Positions 17,083-25,514 of a stretch of DNA of 64,000 nucleotides are shown here, one piece after another (positions within the stretch are counted from its first letter, which is position 1; each line of letters starts with the position of its first letter). A program made the translations under genes and the position numbers. Below the pieces are notes generated by a model that had not been told where the DNA came from, did no database searches, and saw nothing but the letters and a program-made list of their open reading frames with translations. Where the stretch lies: contig JBEIFV010000011.1 of the NCBI GenBank assembly GCA_040382235.1, positions 1 through 64,000 of the forward strand, written 5' to 3'. Source of the DNA: JAEUOS01 sp040382235 (GTDB lineage Bacteria; Pseudomonadota; Gammaproteobacteria; Burkholderiales; JAEUOS01).

Positions 17083-18119
17083 TGCTTTTCAATATTGCCG
17101 CAATTTCCGATGCAGGATTGCAGCAGCAACTGGCGGTGCGAATCGATGCAAAGACAAAACCGCCGGGCTCGCTCGGGCAATTGGAAAACATTGCAATTCA
17201 ACTCGGTCTGATTCAGGGTACGAGCAAACCACAGATCGCAGATCCACACCTGCTGGTCTTCGCCGCCGACCACGGCGTCACCGTTGAAGGAGTCTCGGCC
17301 TATCCGCAGGAGGTGACCTGGCAGATGGTGATGAACTACCTTGCCCGCGGCGCCGCGGTCAACGTATTCGCCAGTGCCGCCGGCCTTTCTCTGAAAGTGA
17401 TCGATGCCGGCGTTGATCATGCGTTCGATCCGCACCCCGATCTTGTCGATCGCAAAATTGCCCACGGCACCCGCAACTTCGCGCGCGAGGCAGCGATGAC
17501 CATGACACAGGCCGAAGAAGCGATTGCTGCGGGTGCCACGCTGATGCGCGAACTCGCAGCCAAGGGCAGCAACCTGATCGCATTTGGTGAAATGGGCATC
17601 GGCAACACCAGCGCCGCCAGTGCGCTGATGGTGCGCTTGACCGGCTTGCCGTTGGAGCTGTGTCTCGGGCGCGGCACGGGCCTTGACGACAGCGGTCTGG
17701 CGCGCAAGCGCGCGGTCATCGAGGCCGCCCTTGCATTGCATGCCGGTGCCCGTGAGCCGCTGGACGCACTGGCCGCGCTGGGCGGCTTCGAGATTGCGAT
17801 GATCTGCGGTGCCATGCTCGCCGCCGCCGAGACGCGCATGGTGATCATGGTGGACGGTTTCATCGTCGGTTCCGCGCTCCTGGTGGCGCAGGCGCTGGCG
17901 CCAAATGTACTGGACTACTGCATCTTCGCCCATGCTTCAAACGAAGAGGGGCATGCCGCGATGCTGCGCCATTTCAACGCCAGACCATTGCTCGACCTGG
18001 GATTACGTTTGGGCGAGGGCACCGGTGCCGCCCTGGCGTTTCCCCTGGTCAAGGCGGCGGCAGGGTTTCTTGATTCGATGGCAAGCTTTGACGAGGCTGG
18101 CGTCGCCGCAGGCCTGTAA
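17079..18119 (+). CDS. cobT: Nicotinate-nucleotide-dimethylbenzimidazole phosphoribosyltransferase
   Basis: Makes alpha-ribazole phosphate for the lower ligand of cobalamin. The 346-residue protein has KTKPPGSLGQLE at the N terminus, the FAADHGV segment, FGEMGIGNTSAA, and the GRGTGLDDSGLARK substrate loop, with the catalytic glutamate expected near the C terminus. Two adjacent ATGs (17079 and 17082) are possible, and the first overlaps the CWC stop. No other cobalamin gene lies in the window, so this is an isolated cobT, as in assembling or salvaging genomes. No B12 riboswitch was seen upstream. Confidence 0.95.
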   Translation: MMLFNIAAISDAGLQQQLAVRIDAKTKPPGSLGQLENIAIQLGLIQGTSKPQIADPHLLVFAADHGVTVEGVSAYPQEVTWQMVMNYLARGAAVNVFASAAGLSLKVIDAGVDHAFDPHPDLVDRKIAHGTRNFAREAAMTMTQAEEAIAAGATLMRELAAKGSNLIAFGEMGIGNTSAASALMVRLTGLPLELCLGRGTGLDDSGLARKRAVIEAALALHAGAREPLDALAALGGFEIAMICGAMLAAAETRMVIMVDGFIVGSALLVAQALAPNVLDYCIFAHASNEEGHAAMLRHFNARPLLDLGLRLGEGTGAALAFPLVKAAAGFLDSMASFDEAGVAAGL

Positions 18120-18224
18120 GAGCAGGGACTTGCCGCCGCGCACAGCGTCAAGCCTGGCGCCACGAGATGCCTGGTGCATAATCGCGACCCGTTCCCACAG
18201 CGCTACAAATGCCAAGCCACCCGC

Positions 18225-18704
18225 ATGCCTGCCGAACAACGCCTCCTTGATCTGGGCCTGATTCTGCCAGCCGCACTGCAATTGCCGCCCGATGCACGCC
18301 TGCCGTTCGCATCCGTTCGCATTCACGGCAAGCGCGCCATCATTTCGGGACATGGCCCGCTTGACGCCAGCGGCAGACTCGCCGGGCCATTCGGCAAGGT
18401 CGGTGGCGAGGTCAGCACTGATCAGGCGTATGCGTCGGCGCGCCTGACCTTGCTGGCCATGTTGGCCGACCTGCGCTTGGCGCTCGGCAGCCTCGATCGT
18501 GTTTCAGCCTGGCTGCGGGTATTCGGCATGGTCAATGCCGCGCCCGGCTTCACCGGGATGCCGCGCGTCATCAACGGTGCCTCGGACCTGATACTCGAGG
18601 TATTCGGCGCCGGCATCGGCAGCCATGCGCGCTCGGCCATCGGCGTGGCCGAACTGCCATGGAACATTCCGGTCGAGATCGAAGCCGAAGTCGAGTTCGA
18701 GTGA
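18225..18704 (+). CDS. RidA/YjgF-family protein (YjgH-like)
   Basis: 159-residue protein of the Rid superfamily with the pattern ISGHGPLDASGRLAGPFGKVG and a C-terminal GIGVAELPWNIPVEIEAEVEF strand. The canonical RidA arginine that binds the imine substrate is replaced in this region (PWNIPVEIE), so it is a RidA-like subgroup and 2-aminoacrylate deaminase activity is doubtful. The start at the ATG at 18225 matches the family N terminus; a GTG upstream at 18174 is less likely. It follows cobT after 105 bases and may be independent. Confidence 0.8.
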   Translation: MPAEQRLLDLGLILPAALQLPPDARLPFASVRIHGKRAIISGHGPLDASGRLAGPFGKVGGEVSTDQAYASARLTLLAMLADLRLALGSLDRVSAWLRVFGMVNAAPGFTGMPRVINGASDLILEVFGAGIGSHARSAIGVAELPWNIPVEIEAEVEFE

Positions 18705-18812
18705 AAGCCAACGATTCCCGCACGCCGAGACCAAACGTGCATCCGGCCAGCCATGGTCAAGCTCATCGGGCCCTCACCAACCAGTTGATACGGCGGCCGT
18801 ACGGCCAACGCC

Positions 18813-20027
18813 GTGTCACGTGAAGGCCCGCTGGTGACACGTACACACTGGAAGGCCGCGATCGCCGCCCTGCTTTTGGGCGTCGTCGCCGCCATCTACA
18901 TCGGCAAACTGCCGCCGGCGATCCCCGCACTGCGCGCCGAGTTTTCCCTTTCCCTCAAGGAAGCCGGATGGCTGGTATCGGCGTTCAATACCCTGGGGGT
19001 GGTGGCCTCGATCTTCATGGGCCTTTTCACCGCGCGCATTGGCGCGTTCCGCATGTGCATGAGCGGGCTCGGCTGCCTGATCATTGGGGGCGTGGTCGGC
19101 GCCCTCGCGCCAGGGTCCGGATGGCTGCTCGGCAGCCGTTTCTTCGAAGGCGTCGGCTTTCTTTCCATCGTGGTGTCGGCACCTGCGCTGATCATGCAAT
19201 CGACGGCCGTGGCTGATCGCAAGCGCATCTTCAGTTTTTGGGGTGCCTACATGCCCACCGGCACCACCCTTGGCATGTTGCTGGCGCCGCTACTGATCGC
19301 AGCCCATGGCTGGCGCGCGCTTTGGCTCACCACCGCAGCGTGCGCGTTGGTGGCCACGCTGCTGCTGTATTCGCTGCGTGCCGAATACGCGTCGCCTACC
19401 GGCGCTGCCGCTGCACCCTGGCGCGCTTCCGCCGGGCCGCTGCGCAAGCCCGGTCCCTGGTGGATCGCGCTGGCGTTTGGCTGCTACGCCTTCAATTTCT
19501 ACGCCATCATGGTCTGGTTGCCGACCTTCATGGTCGGCGAACGGCAAACACCGCTAGGCGTGGCGGCGCTGCTCACCGCGCTGATGGTGGCCGCCAACAT
19601 CCCGGGCAACCTGCTGGGCGGGATGCTGTTGCAACACGGGTTCACGCGCGGCACCAATGTCTGCATGGCCGGTGTGGCCACGGCATTGACCTGCCTTGTC
19701 GTGTTTTCGCCGGCAATCCCGGACTGGGCACGCTATCTGGGCTGCGTCGCATTTTCGTTCTCGGTGGGCATCCTGCCGGGATCGGTGATGTCGGCGGCGC
19801 AAACTCACGCACGCAGCAATGCCCAGGTGGGTACCGTGCAGGGCATGATCAACCAGGGCTCCAACCTGGGGCAGTTCGCAAGCCCGCTGCTTGTCACCGC
19901 TTTGGTCGGTGCCAGCCTGGCATGGGATCGCATGCTGTACCTGCTGCTGGCCACCAGTGCCATCATTTTCGTCAGCGGCCTTGTGATCCGCGTGATCGAA
20001 AGGCGCATTGAAGCGGCGCCCGTCTAG
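18813..20027 (+). CDS. MFS transporter
   Basis: 404-residue membrane protein with about 12 hydrophobic segments and the MFS loop FTARIGAFRMCMSG after helix 2. The helix-4/5 region has GAYMPTGTTLGMLLAP, which resembles cyanate/nitrate-type (CynX/NimT) transporters. The start GTG at 18813 is tentative; GTG at 18831 is an alternative. The substrate is unknown. It reads toward the salicylyl-CoA operon, which is on the other strand, so any link to aromatic uptake is only by position. Confidence 0.85.
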   Translation: MSREGPLVTRTHWKAAIAALLLGVVAAIYIGKLPPAIPALRAEFSLSLKEAGWLVSAFNTLGVVASIFMGLFTARIGAFRMCMSGLGCLIIGGVVGALAPGSGWLLGSRFFEGVGFLSIVVSAPALIMQSTAVADRKRIFSFWGAYMPTGTTLGMLLAPLLIAAHGWRALWLTTAACALVATLLLYSLRAEYASPTGAAAAPWRASAGPLRKPGPWWIALAFGCYAFNFYAIMVWLPTFMVGERQTPLGVAALLTALMVAANIPGNLLGGMLLQHGFTRGTNVCMAGVATALTCLVVFSPAIPDWARYLGCVAFSFSVGILPGSVMSAAQTHARSNAQVGTVQGMINQGSNLGQFASPLLVTALVGASLAWDRMLYLLLATSAIIFVSGLVIRVIERRIEAAPV

Positions 20028-20207
20028 AGCCCGGGTGCCGTGCCTTTCGCTCCACTACCCGGATCATCCGGTCTCCGGCTTGCTGGCCTGCAGCCTTGGG
20101 CTCGTCAGGCTGTGCGCGCATGTCGGCGGTGGTTCGGCCGGGACGTGCTTAAAGAGTGGTTTGACAGGAGCCATGAGCCCTGTGGGCTCGATGCGGAGGG
20201 CGATGCC

Positions 20208-22547
20208 TTATACGGCGCCACGCTTCTCCGCCCGGATCGCCTCTTCCTTGCGGGCCGCTTCCTCGCGTGCCCGCGTTGCCAGGGTATGTGCCTGCTGTGC
20301 GCCGGACAGGTATTGCTTGGGCCAGCCGACGTCACGGAAATCATATTCGGCCGCCGCGTGCAGGGTGAAGTGCGGGTCGGACAGGTGCGGTCGCCCCAGC
20401 GCCACCAGATCGGCGCGGCCGGAAGCCAGCAAGGTATTGACCTGATCGGCGTTGGTGATGGCCCCCACCGCCATGGTGGCAATGCCGGCGTCGATGCGCA
20501 CCGCCTCGGCGAACTGCGCCTGGAACATGCGCCCGTAGACCGGCTTGGAGGCTGGATCGGTCTGACCGCTGGAGACATCGATCAAGTCCGCGCCGTGCGC
20601 CTTGAAGGCGCGCGCGATCGCCACCGCGTCAACGCCGGTGGTGCCGCCGGGAATCCAGTCGGTGGCGGAAATGCGCACGCTCATGGGTTTGTCCTGTGGC
20701 CAGACCGCGCGTATCGCATCCCACACTTCGAGCGGCCAGCGCAGCCGGTTTTCCAGCGTTCCGCCGTACTCATCGGAGCGCCGATTGGTGATCGGCGAAA
20801 CAAACGAGGCCAGCAGATAGCCGTGCGCCGCGTGCAGCTCAAGCATATCGAAGCCGCAGTCGATGGCGCGCCGGGTGCTGGCGACAAAGTCCGCGGTGAT
20901 GCGCTGCATGTCGGCGCGCGTCATTTCACGCGGAACCTGGTTGCCGGCGTCATACGCAAGTGCCGACGGCGCCAACAGCGGCCAGTTGCCCGCGGGCAGG
21001 GGACGATCCATCTTCTTCCAGCCGACCTGGGTCGAGCCCTTGCGGCCGGCATGCCCCAGCTGCATGCAGATCTTCGCTTCGCTGTTGGCGTGCACGAAAT
21101 CGACCACACGCCGCCAGCCGCTCACCTGCGCGTCGTTGTACAGGCCCGCACAGCCTGGGGTGATGCGCGCATCGGCTGTCGGACAAGTCATCTCGGTGAA
21201 TACCAGCCCGGCGCCGCCGACGGCGCGCGCGCCATAGTGCACCAGGTGCCAGTCGCCGGGCACACCGTCTTCCGCCATATATTGCGCCATCGGCGACACC
21301 ACCACGCGATTGCGCACTTGCATGCCGCGCAGGCGAAACGGCGCGAACATCGGCGGCGCCTTGAAGCCGGCGGGCAGGGCCGCGCCTTGAGACTTCGCGA
21401 CATCCGCGTTCCACCAGTTCTCCAGCTCGGCGACGCTGGCGGCGTCGCGCATGCGCATGTTCTCGAAGGTGATCGCCTTCGAGCGGCTCATCATGCTGAA
21501 ATTGAACTGCACCGGATCCATGCTCCAGAAGCGCCGCAGGTTCTCGAACCAAACCAGTGAGACGTTGGCCGCATGCTGGATGCGGTCGGCCTCTTCGTGG
21601 CGCGTGGTCTCGTAGTCGACCAGTGCCGCGCGCAGGTCGCTCGGGTGACGCAGCACTGAGGCATGCAATGCAATCGCGTCTTCGAGCGCCAGCTTGGTGC
21701 CGGAGCCGATCGACCAGTGCGCGGTATGCGCCGCATCGCCCAAGAGGACCACGTTCTCGTGGCTCCATTTCTCGCACTTGATGGTCGGAAAATTGCGCCA
21801 GAACGAGCGGTTGGTCAGAAGCTTGTTGCCCCCCAGCACATCGGCGAACACCGTCTCGCAATAACGCGCGGTGCGCTCTTCATCCTCGACCACCAGCCCC
21901 GCATTGTGAAAGGCTTCGTCGGTGGTTTCGAGCACGAAGGTGCATTGCGGCGGATCGCCGGGCCGGGTGAACATGTAGGCATGCAGATTCCAGATGCCGT
22001 GCTGGTTTTCCTTGAAGGCGTAGGTGAAGCCCGGCAACGACATGGTGGCGCCCAGCCAGCAGAACTTGTTGGTCCGCAGGTCGGCGCTGGGCTTGAAGTG
22101 CTGCTTCCAGCGCTCACGCACGGCGCTGTTGATGCCGTCCGCCCCGATCACCAGGTCGGCCGCAGCGGCGGCCTGGTCAACGCTCCTGGCCTCGCTGCTG
22201 TAGGCGATTTCGACACCCAGTTCAGACGCGCGGCTCTGCAAAATGTTGAGCAGCTTCAAACGCAGCAGTCCCGAAAAGCCGTGGCCGCCCGACTTCATCA
22301 CGCTGTCCTTGTAGTGGACGTAAATATCGTCCCAATACGCGAAGTTGGCGGCGATGTCGCGGTAGGAGGGTTCGTCGGCCTGACGCAGGTTGGCCAGTGT
22401 CGCGTCGGACAGCACGATACCGAAGCCGAAGGTGTCGTCGGAGCGGTTGCGTTCCACCACGCGGATGGCGGCATGCGGGAACGATTTCTTGATCAGGATC
22501 GCGCTGTACAGGCCGGCGGGACCGCCGCCGAGAATTTCGATTTTCAT
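20208..22547 (-). CDS. Fused salicylyl-CoA 5-hydroxylase / flavin oxidoreductase
   Basis: 779-residue two-domain protein. Residues 1-about 385 are an FAD aromatic hydroxylase: GGGPAGLYSAILIKK at the start, LGDAAHTAHWSIGSGTKLAL in the middle. Residues about 395-770 are an Old Yellow Enzyme-type NADH:flavin oxidoreductase: VVSPMAQYMAEDGVPGDWHL, ELHAAHGYLLASF. Such fusions hydroxylate salicylyl-CoA to gentisyl-CoA, and related ones act on 2-aminobenzoyl-CoA. With the CoA ligase and GST on the same strand (gaps of 12 and 2 bases) it makes an activation and hydroxylation operon. The ring product would be gentisate after CoA loss. Confidence 0.88.
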   Translation of the reverse strand: MKIEILGGGPAGLYSAILIKKSFPHAAIRVVERNRSDDTFGFGIVLSDATLANLRQADEPSYRDIAANFAYWDDIYVHYKDSVMKSGGHGFSGLLRLKLLNILQSRASELGVEIAYSSEARSVDQAAAAADLVIGADGINSAVRERWKQHFKPSADLRTNKFCWLGATMSLPGFTYAFKENQHGIWNLHAYMFTRPGDPPQCTFVLETTDEAFHNAGLVVEDEERTARYCETVFADVLGGNKLLTNRSFWRNFPTIKCEKWSHENVVLLGDAAHTAHWSIGSGTKLALEDAIALHASVLRHPSDLRAALVDYETTRHEEADRIQHAANVSLVWFENLRRFWSMDPVQFNFSMMSRSKAITFENMRMRDAASVAELENWWNADVAKSQGAALPAGFKAPPMFAPFRLRGMQVRNRVVVSPMAQYMAEDGVPGDWHLVHYGARAVGGAGLVFTEMTCPTADARITPGCAGLYNDAQVSGWRRVVDFVHANSEAKICMQLGHAGRKGSTQVGWKKMDRPLPAGNWPLLAPSALAYDAGNQVPREMTRADMQRITADFVASTRRAIDCGFDMLELHAAHGYLLASFVSPITNRRSDEYGGTLENRLRWPLEVWDAIRAVWPQDKPMSVRISATDWIPGGTTGVDAVAIARAFKAHGADLIDVSSGQTDPASKPVYGRMFQAQFAEAVRIDAGIATMAVGAITNADQVNTLLASGRADLVALGRPHLSDPHFTLHAAAEYDFRDVGWPKQYLSGAQQAHTLATRAREEAARKEEAIRAEKRGAV

Positions 22548-22559
22548 GGCTTATCCGGT

Positions 22560-24179
22560 TTACTGCGGTAGTTGCAGGAAATCCTGCACCAGCCTGGCCT
22601 TGATGACTTTGCGGGTCGGCGTGAGCGGCATCGCCGCGACTATTTCCAGGCGCTCAGGCCACTTGAATTTGCTCAAGCCCGCATCCGCCAGATGGCGCTG
22701 CATCGCCGCGAAGTCTAGCGACAAACCCGGGCGCACAACCACGAAACAGCAAGCCCGCTCGCCCATGATCGCGTCCGGAATCGGTGCCACCGCCACCTCG
22801 GCTACTGCCGGATGCCGGAGTATCACGGCTTCGACATCCGCGGGGTTGAACTTGACGCCGCCGCGGTTGATCAGGTCCTTGACCCGTCCGGTCAGGCGCA
22901 GGTTGCCATCCACATCCAGCGTTGCCAGGTCGCCGGTGCGAAACCAGCCGTCGGCGTCGAATGCCGCGCGCGTTGCCTCCGGGTTATGCAGGTAGCCTTG
23001 AAACAGGGACGGGCCGCGCATCTGCAGTTCGCCCTCTTCGCCCGCTGCCACGCTGTGGCCGGCGACATCGACGATGCGCAACTCGGTGCCGGGCGAGGCG
23101 CGCCCGGTGGTCTCGGTACGCACCGCCAGGGCATCCTCCAGCCGCGTATAGGCGCCCGCCTGCAACTCGGTCATGCCCCAAAGTTGCATGACCCGGCCCC
23201 CTCCGAGCAAGGGTTCAAGCGCGCGACCCAGCGCGGGCGGCACCGCGCTGCCGGAGATCTGCACATAGCGAAAGCAGGTCAGGTCGAGGCCGTCGAACAA
23301 GCCGGCGTTCATGCAGGCCGCGATATGCGCGGGAGCAGTGAAGCCGATGCTCGGGCGCATGCTGCGGATCGCCTCGGCCAGCGCGGGGGGCGAGAATACC
23401 GGCAGCAGCGCAATGGCGGCACCGGTCGCCAGCGCCATGTTCACGGTGAACAGGCCATACAAATGGGTAAACGGGGCCGCCGACAACAGCGTGTCTTCAC
23501 AGGACACCGCCAGCGCCTCGGCGGACAGGCGGGCATTGGCAAGGAAGTCCTGGTAGGCATGCGGCACGCCCTTGGGTGATGAGGTCGTGCCCGAGGTGTG
23601 GAGCAACAAGAATGCGTCCGAACCCTTGAGACTCTCAGGCGGCATCGAAGCCGGCTCAGGCGCGCCGAGGTCGGCGAGCGCCAGCGCTCCCGGCGGTACG
23701 CCGACGCCGACGCCGATCACCTGGCGCAACTCCGGCAGACGCGGCTGCATCGCCAGGTAAGTGCTGGCCGTTGCCAGCTCGGCCGTATCGCCTGGGCAGA
23801 TTACCGCCACCGCGCCGCCGTGTTTGAGCAGCCCCTCGATATCGGCACCGCGATAGGCCATGTGCACGGTCTGCATCACCGCGCCGATGGCGGCAATCGC
23901 CAGGTAGGCGAAGATGAATTGCGGGGTGTTCGGCAACTGCACCGCGACCACCTCGCCGCGCGCAACCCCGAGGCGCTGCAGGGCATTGGCCAGGCGCGCC
24001 ACCTCGTCGCGGAGTTGCGCGTGGGTCCAGCGTTGCTCTCCCAGGCGCACGGCCAGGCGTTGACCATGCACCGACGCATTGCGCGCCAGCCAGTCGCCCA
24101 GCACCTCGTCGTTCCACCAGCCGGCGCCGCGATAAGCGGCGCTGCGTGGCGCGTCGAACTCGATTTCTATCCGCGCCAT
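22560..24179 (-). CDS. Aryl-CoA ligase (AMP-forming; salicylate or benzoate type)
   Basis: 539-residue ANL-family enzyme that activates an aromatic acid to its CoA thioester. The P-loop-like core is LLHTSGTTSSPKGVPH, the A5 region is QLWGMTELQAG, and the hinge lies in GWFRTGDLATLD with later GRVKDLINRGG. The C-terminal catalytic lysine is in TPTRKVIKA. The start GWWNDEVLGDWL resembles 2,3-dihydroxybenzoate/salicylate adenylating enzymes. Given the fused salicylyl-CoA hydroxylase next to it, salicylate is the most likely substrate, with 2-aminobenzoate as the alternative. It lies between the GST and the hydroxylase in one transcription unit. Confidence 0.88.
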   Translation of the reverse strand: MARIEIEFDAPRSAAYRGAGWWNDEVLGDWLARNASVHGQRLAVRLGEQRWTHAQLRDEVARLANALQRLGVARGEVVAVQLPNTPQFIFAYLAIAAIGAVMQTVHMAYRGADIEGLLKHGGAVAVICPGDTAELATASTYLAMQPRLPELRQVIGVGVGVPPGALALADLGAPEPASMPPESLKGSDAFLLLHTSGTTSSPKGVPHAYQDFLANARLSAEALAVSCEDTLLSAAPFTHLYGLFTVNMALATGAAIALLPVFSPPALAEAIRSMRPSIGFTAPAHIAACMNAGLFDGLDLTCFRYVQISGSAVPPALGRALEPLLGGGRVMQLWGMTELQAGAYTRLEDALAVRTETTGRASPGTELRIVDVAGHSVAAGEEGELQMRGPSLFQGYLHNPEATRAAFDADGWFRTGDLATLDVDGNLRLTGRVKDLINRGGVKFNPADVEAVILRHPAVAEVAVAPIPDAIMGERACCFVVVRPGLSLDFAAMQRHLADAGLSKFKWPERLEIVAAMPLTPTRKVIKARLVQDFLQLPQ

Positions 24180-24181
24180 CG

Positions 24182-24877
24182 TCAGCCGCGAGTCGCTCGC
24201 GCCGGCTCGGCGCGCGCAAAGCCGTCAAACAGGTCGAGCATGCGTTCGAACCAGGGCAGGAGCGCATCGTCGGCTTCGAGCACCGGTGCAGCATCGATGA
24301 TGCGCGCCCATTGCAGCGGGCTCATCGCAATGTAATCGGCATAGCAGGGAGCAACGCCGCCCAGATAGGCCTGGCCACGCAGGGTCGCGCGCAAGGGGTC
24401 GAGCGCGCGGCGAAACGCCCCCAGCGAGGGTTCGCGCGCAGCCTGCATTTCCTCGAGCGTCTTGCCGAAGCCCTTCTCGAAACCGGCACGCAGATGCGCG
24501 GCATCGCCGGCGTCGACCATTTGCGTGACCGCCAATGCGCAAGCCGGCGCCAGCGCCGCCATCCATTGCCGATCAGCAACTGCATTGACAAAGCGGCACA
24601 ATCCGGCCGCCGCCACACCCCCGAACAGGCTGGGTGCATCTGGAAAACTGGCCTCAAGGTATTCGGCGATCTTCCATGAATCGGCAACCACGCGGTCACC
24701 ATGGCGAATGATCGGTACCTTCCCTTGACCGGAAAACGCGATCGCCGTCTTGTCGGAGATGCGCACCGACACCGATTCAAAGTCCAGTCCCTTGTGGCGC
24801 AGCGCCATGCGCGTGCGCCAGGAAAAGGAACTGTAATGGGCGCCGTCGGGCGCGCCAAGTTCATAGATAGTCAACAT
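24182..24877 (-). CDS. Glutathione S-transferase family protein (LigE-like)
   Basis: 231-residue GST with an N-terminal thioredoxin domain (LTIYELGAPDGAHYSSFSWRT, then GKVPIIRHGDRVVADSWKIAEYLE) and an all-alpha C-terminal domain. The sequence resembles LigE/beta-etherase-type GSTs. In a gentisate pathway a GST can serve as maleylpyruvate isomerase, so that role is possible but not shown. The ATG at 24877 matches the domain start; an upstream TTG extends it by 6 residues. It is the first gene of the operon, behind the operator region at 24937-24978. Confidence 0.82.
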   Translation of the reverse strand: MLTIYELGAPDGAHYSSFSWRTRMALRHKGLDFESVSVRISDKTAIAFSGQGKVPIIRHGDRVVADSWKIAEYLEASFPDAPSLFGGVAAAGLCRFVNAVADRQWMAALAPACALAVTQMVDAGDAAHLRAGFEKGFGKTLEEMQAAREPSLGAFRRALDPLRATLRGQAYLGGVAPCYADYIAMSPLQWARIIDAAPVLEADDALLPWFERMLDLFDGFARAEPARATRG

Positions 24878-24936
24878 GAAGGACGGTTTTGGCAAATTCG
24901 GGGGACCGGGGTAGGCTGCGCTTGAATCGATCGCGA

Positions 24937-24978
24937 TTGCGGCACAATTACTTTAGGTCTAAACTATTTATATGTCAA
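24937..24978. promoter_or_regulatory. Divergent promoters with a shared operator-like inverted repeat
   Basis: Minus strand: TTGACA (24978-24973), 17-base spacer, TAAAGT (24955-24950), driving GST-ligase-hydroxylase. Plus strand: TTGCGG (24937-24942), 17-base spacer, TAAACT (24960-24965), driving RidA-GcdH. An inverted repeat TTTAG-GT-CTAAA (24952-24963) lies over both -10 regions, so one bound repressor could silence both operons. Confidence 0.6.
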
Positions 24979-25012
24979 TCATCAACACAATGCCTACGAG
25001 CGCGAGGTGATC

Positions 25013-25426
25013 ATGAATATCCTGCAACCACCCGGATGGGCCAAGCCGCGCGGCTACTCGAACGGTATCGCAGCGCGCGGCACCCTTGTGATGATCGGCG
25101 GCCAAGTCGGTTGGGATCCTATCGCCAGCGGCGCCGGCGGTCAGGGCGTATGGCATGCACGCGACTTTGCCGGGCAAACCAGGCAGGCCCTGGCCAATAT
25201 TGTGGCGGTCCTGGCCCAAGCCGGCGGCAAGCCCGAACATCTGGTACGCCTTACCTGGTATGTGCTGGATCGCGACGAATATGTGGCGGCGTGGCCTGCC
25301 GTGGGTGCCGCATACAAGGAAATCATCGGACGCCATTTCCCGCCGATGTCGGCCTTTGGCGTGACCGCACTGATTGAGCCCGAGGCAAGACTGGAGATCG
25401 AAGCTACCGCGGTGGTGCCCGACTAG
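25013..25426 (+). CDS. RidA-family protein
   Basis: 137-residue Rid-family protein with YSNGIAARGTLVMIGGQVGWD, the trimer-interface segment QTRQALANIVAVLAQAGG, and the terminal ALIEPEARLEIEATA with the expected acidic residues. GAGGTGATC lies just before the ATG at 25013. Family members often hydrolyse reactive imines or enamines, and in aromatic clusters related proteins act on ring-cleavage intermediates. It shares a promoter region with the opposite operon and precedes the acyl-CoA dehydrogenase. Confidence 0.85.
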   Translation: MNILQPPGWAKPRGYSNGIAARGTLVMIGGQVGWDPIASGAGGQGVWHARDFAGQTRQALANIVAVLAQAGGKPEHLVRLTWYVLDRDEYVAAWPAVGAAYKEIIGRHFPPMSAFGVTALIEPEARLEIEATAVVPD

Positions 25427-25514
25427 CCTGATGCCACGCAAAACCGAGTGGCGACCGCAAACCAGCGATCTATAATCCCGGCTCCCGCAAGACCCGTTTC
25501 TACAGAGGCACCAC

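Noticed and set aside
20160..20207. Terminator after the MFS gene
   Set aside because: GAGCCC-TGT-GGGCTC forms a small hairpin, but there is no T-run on either side.
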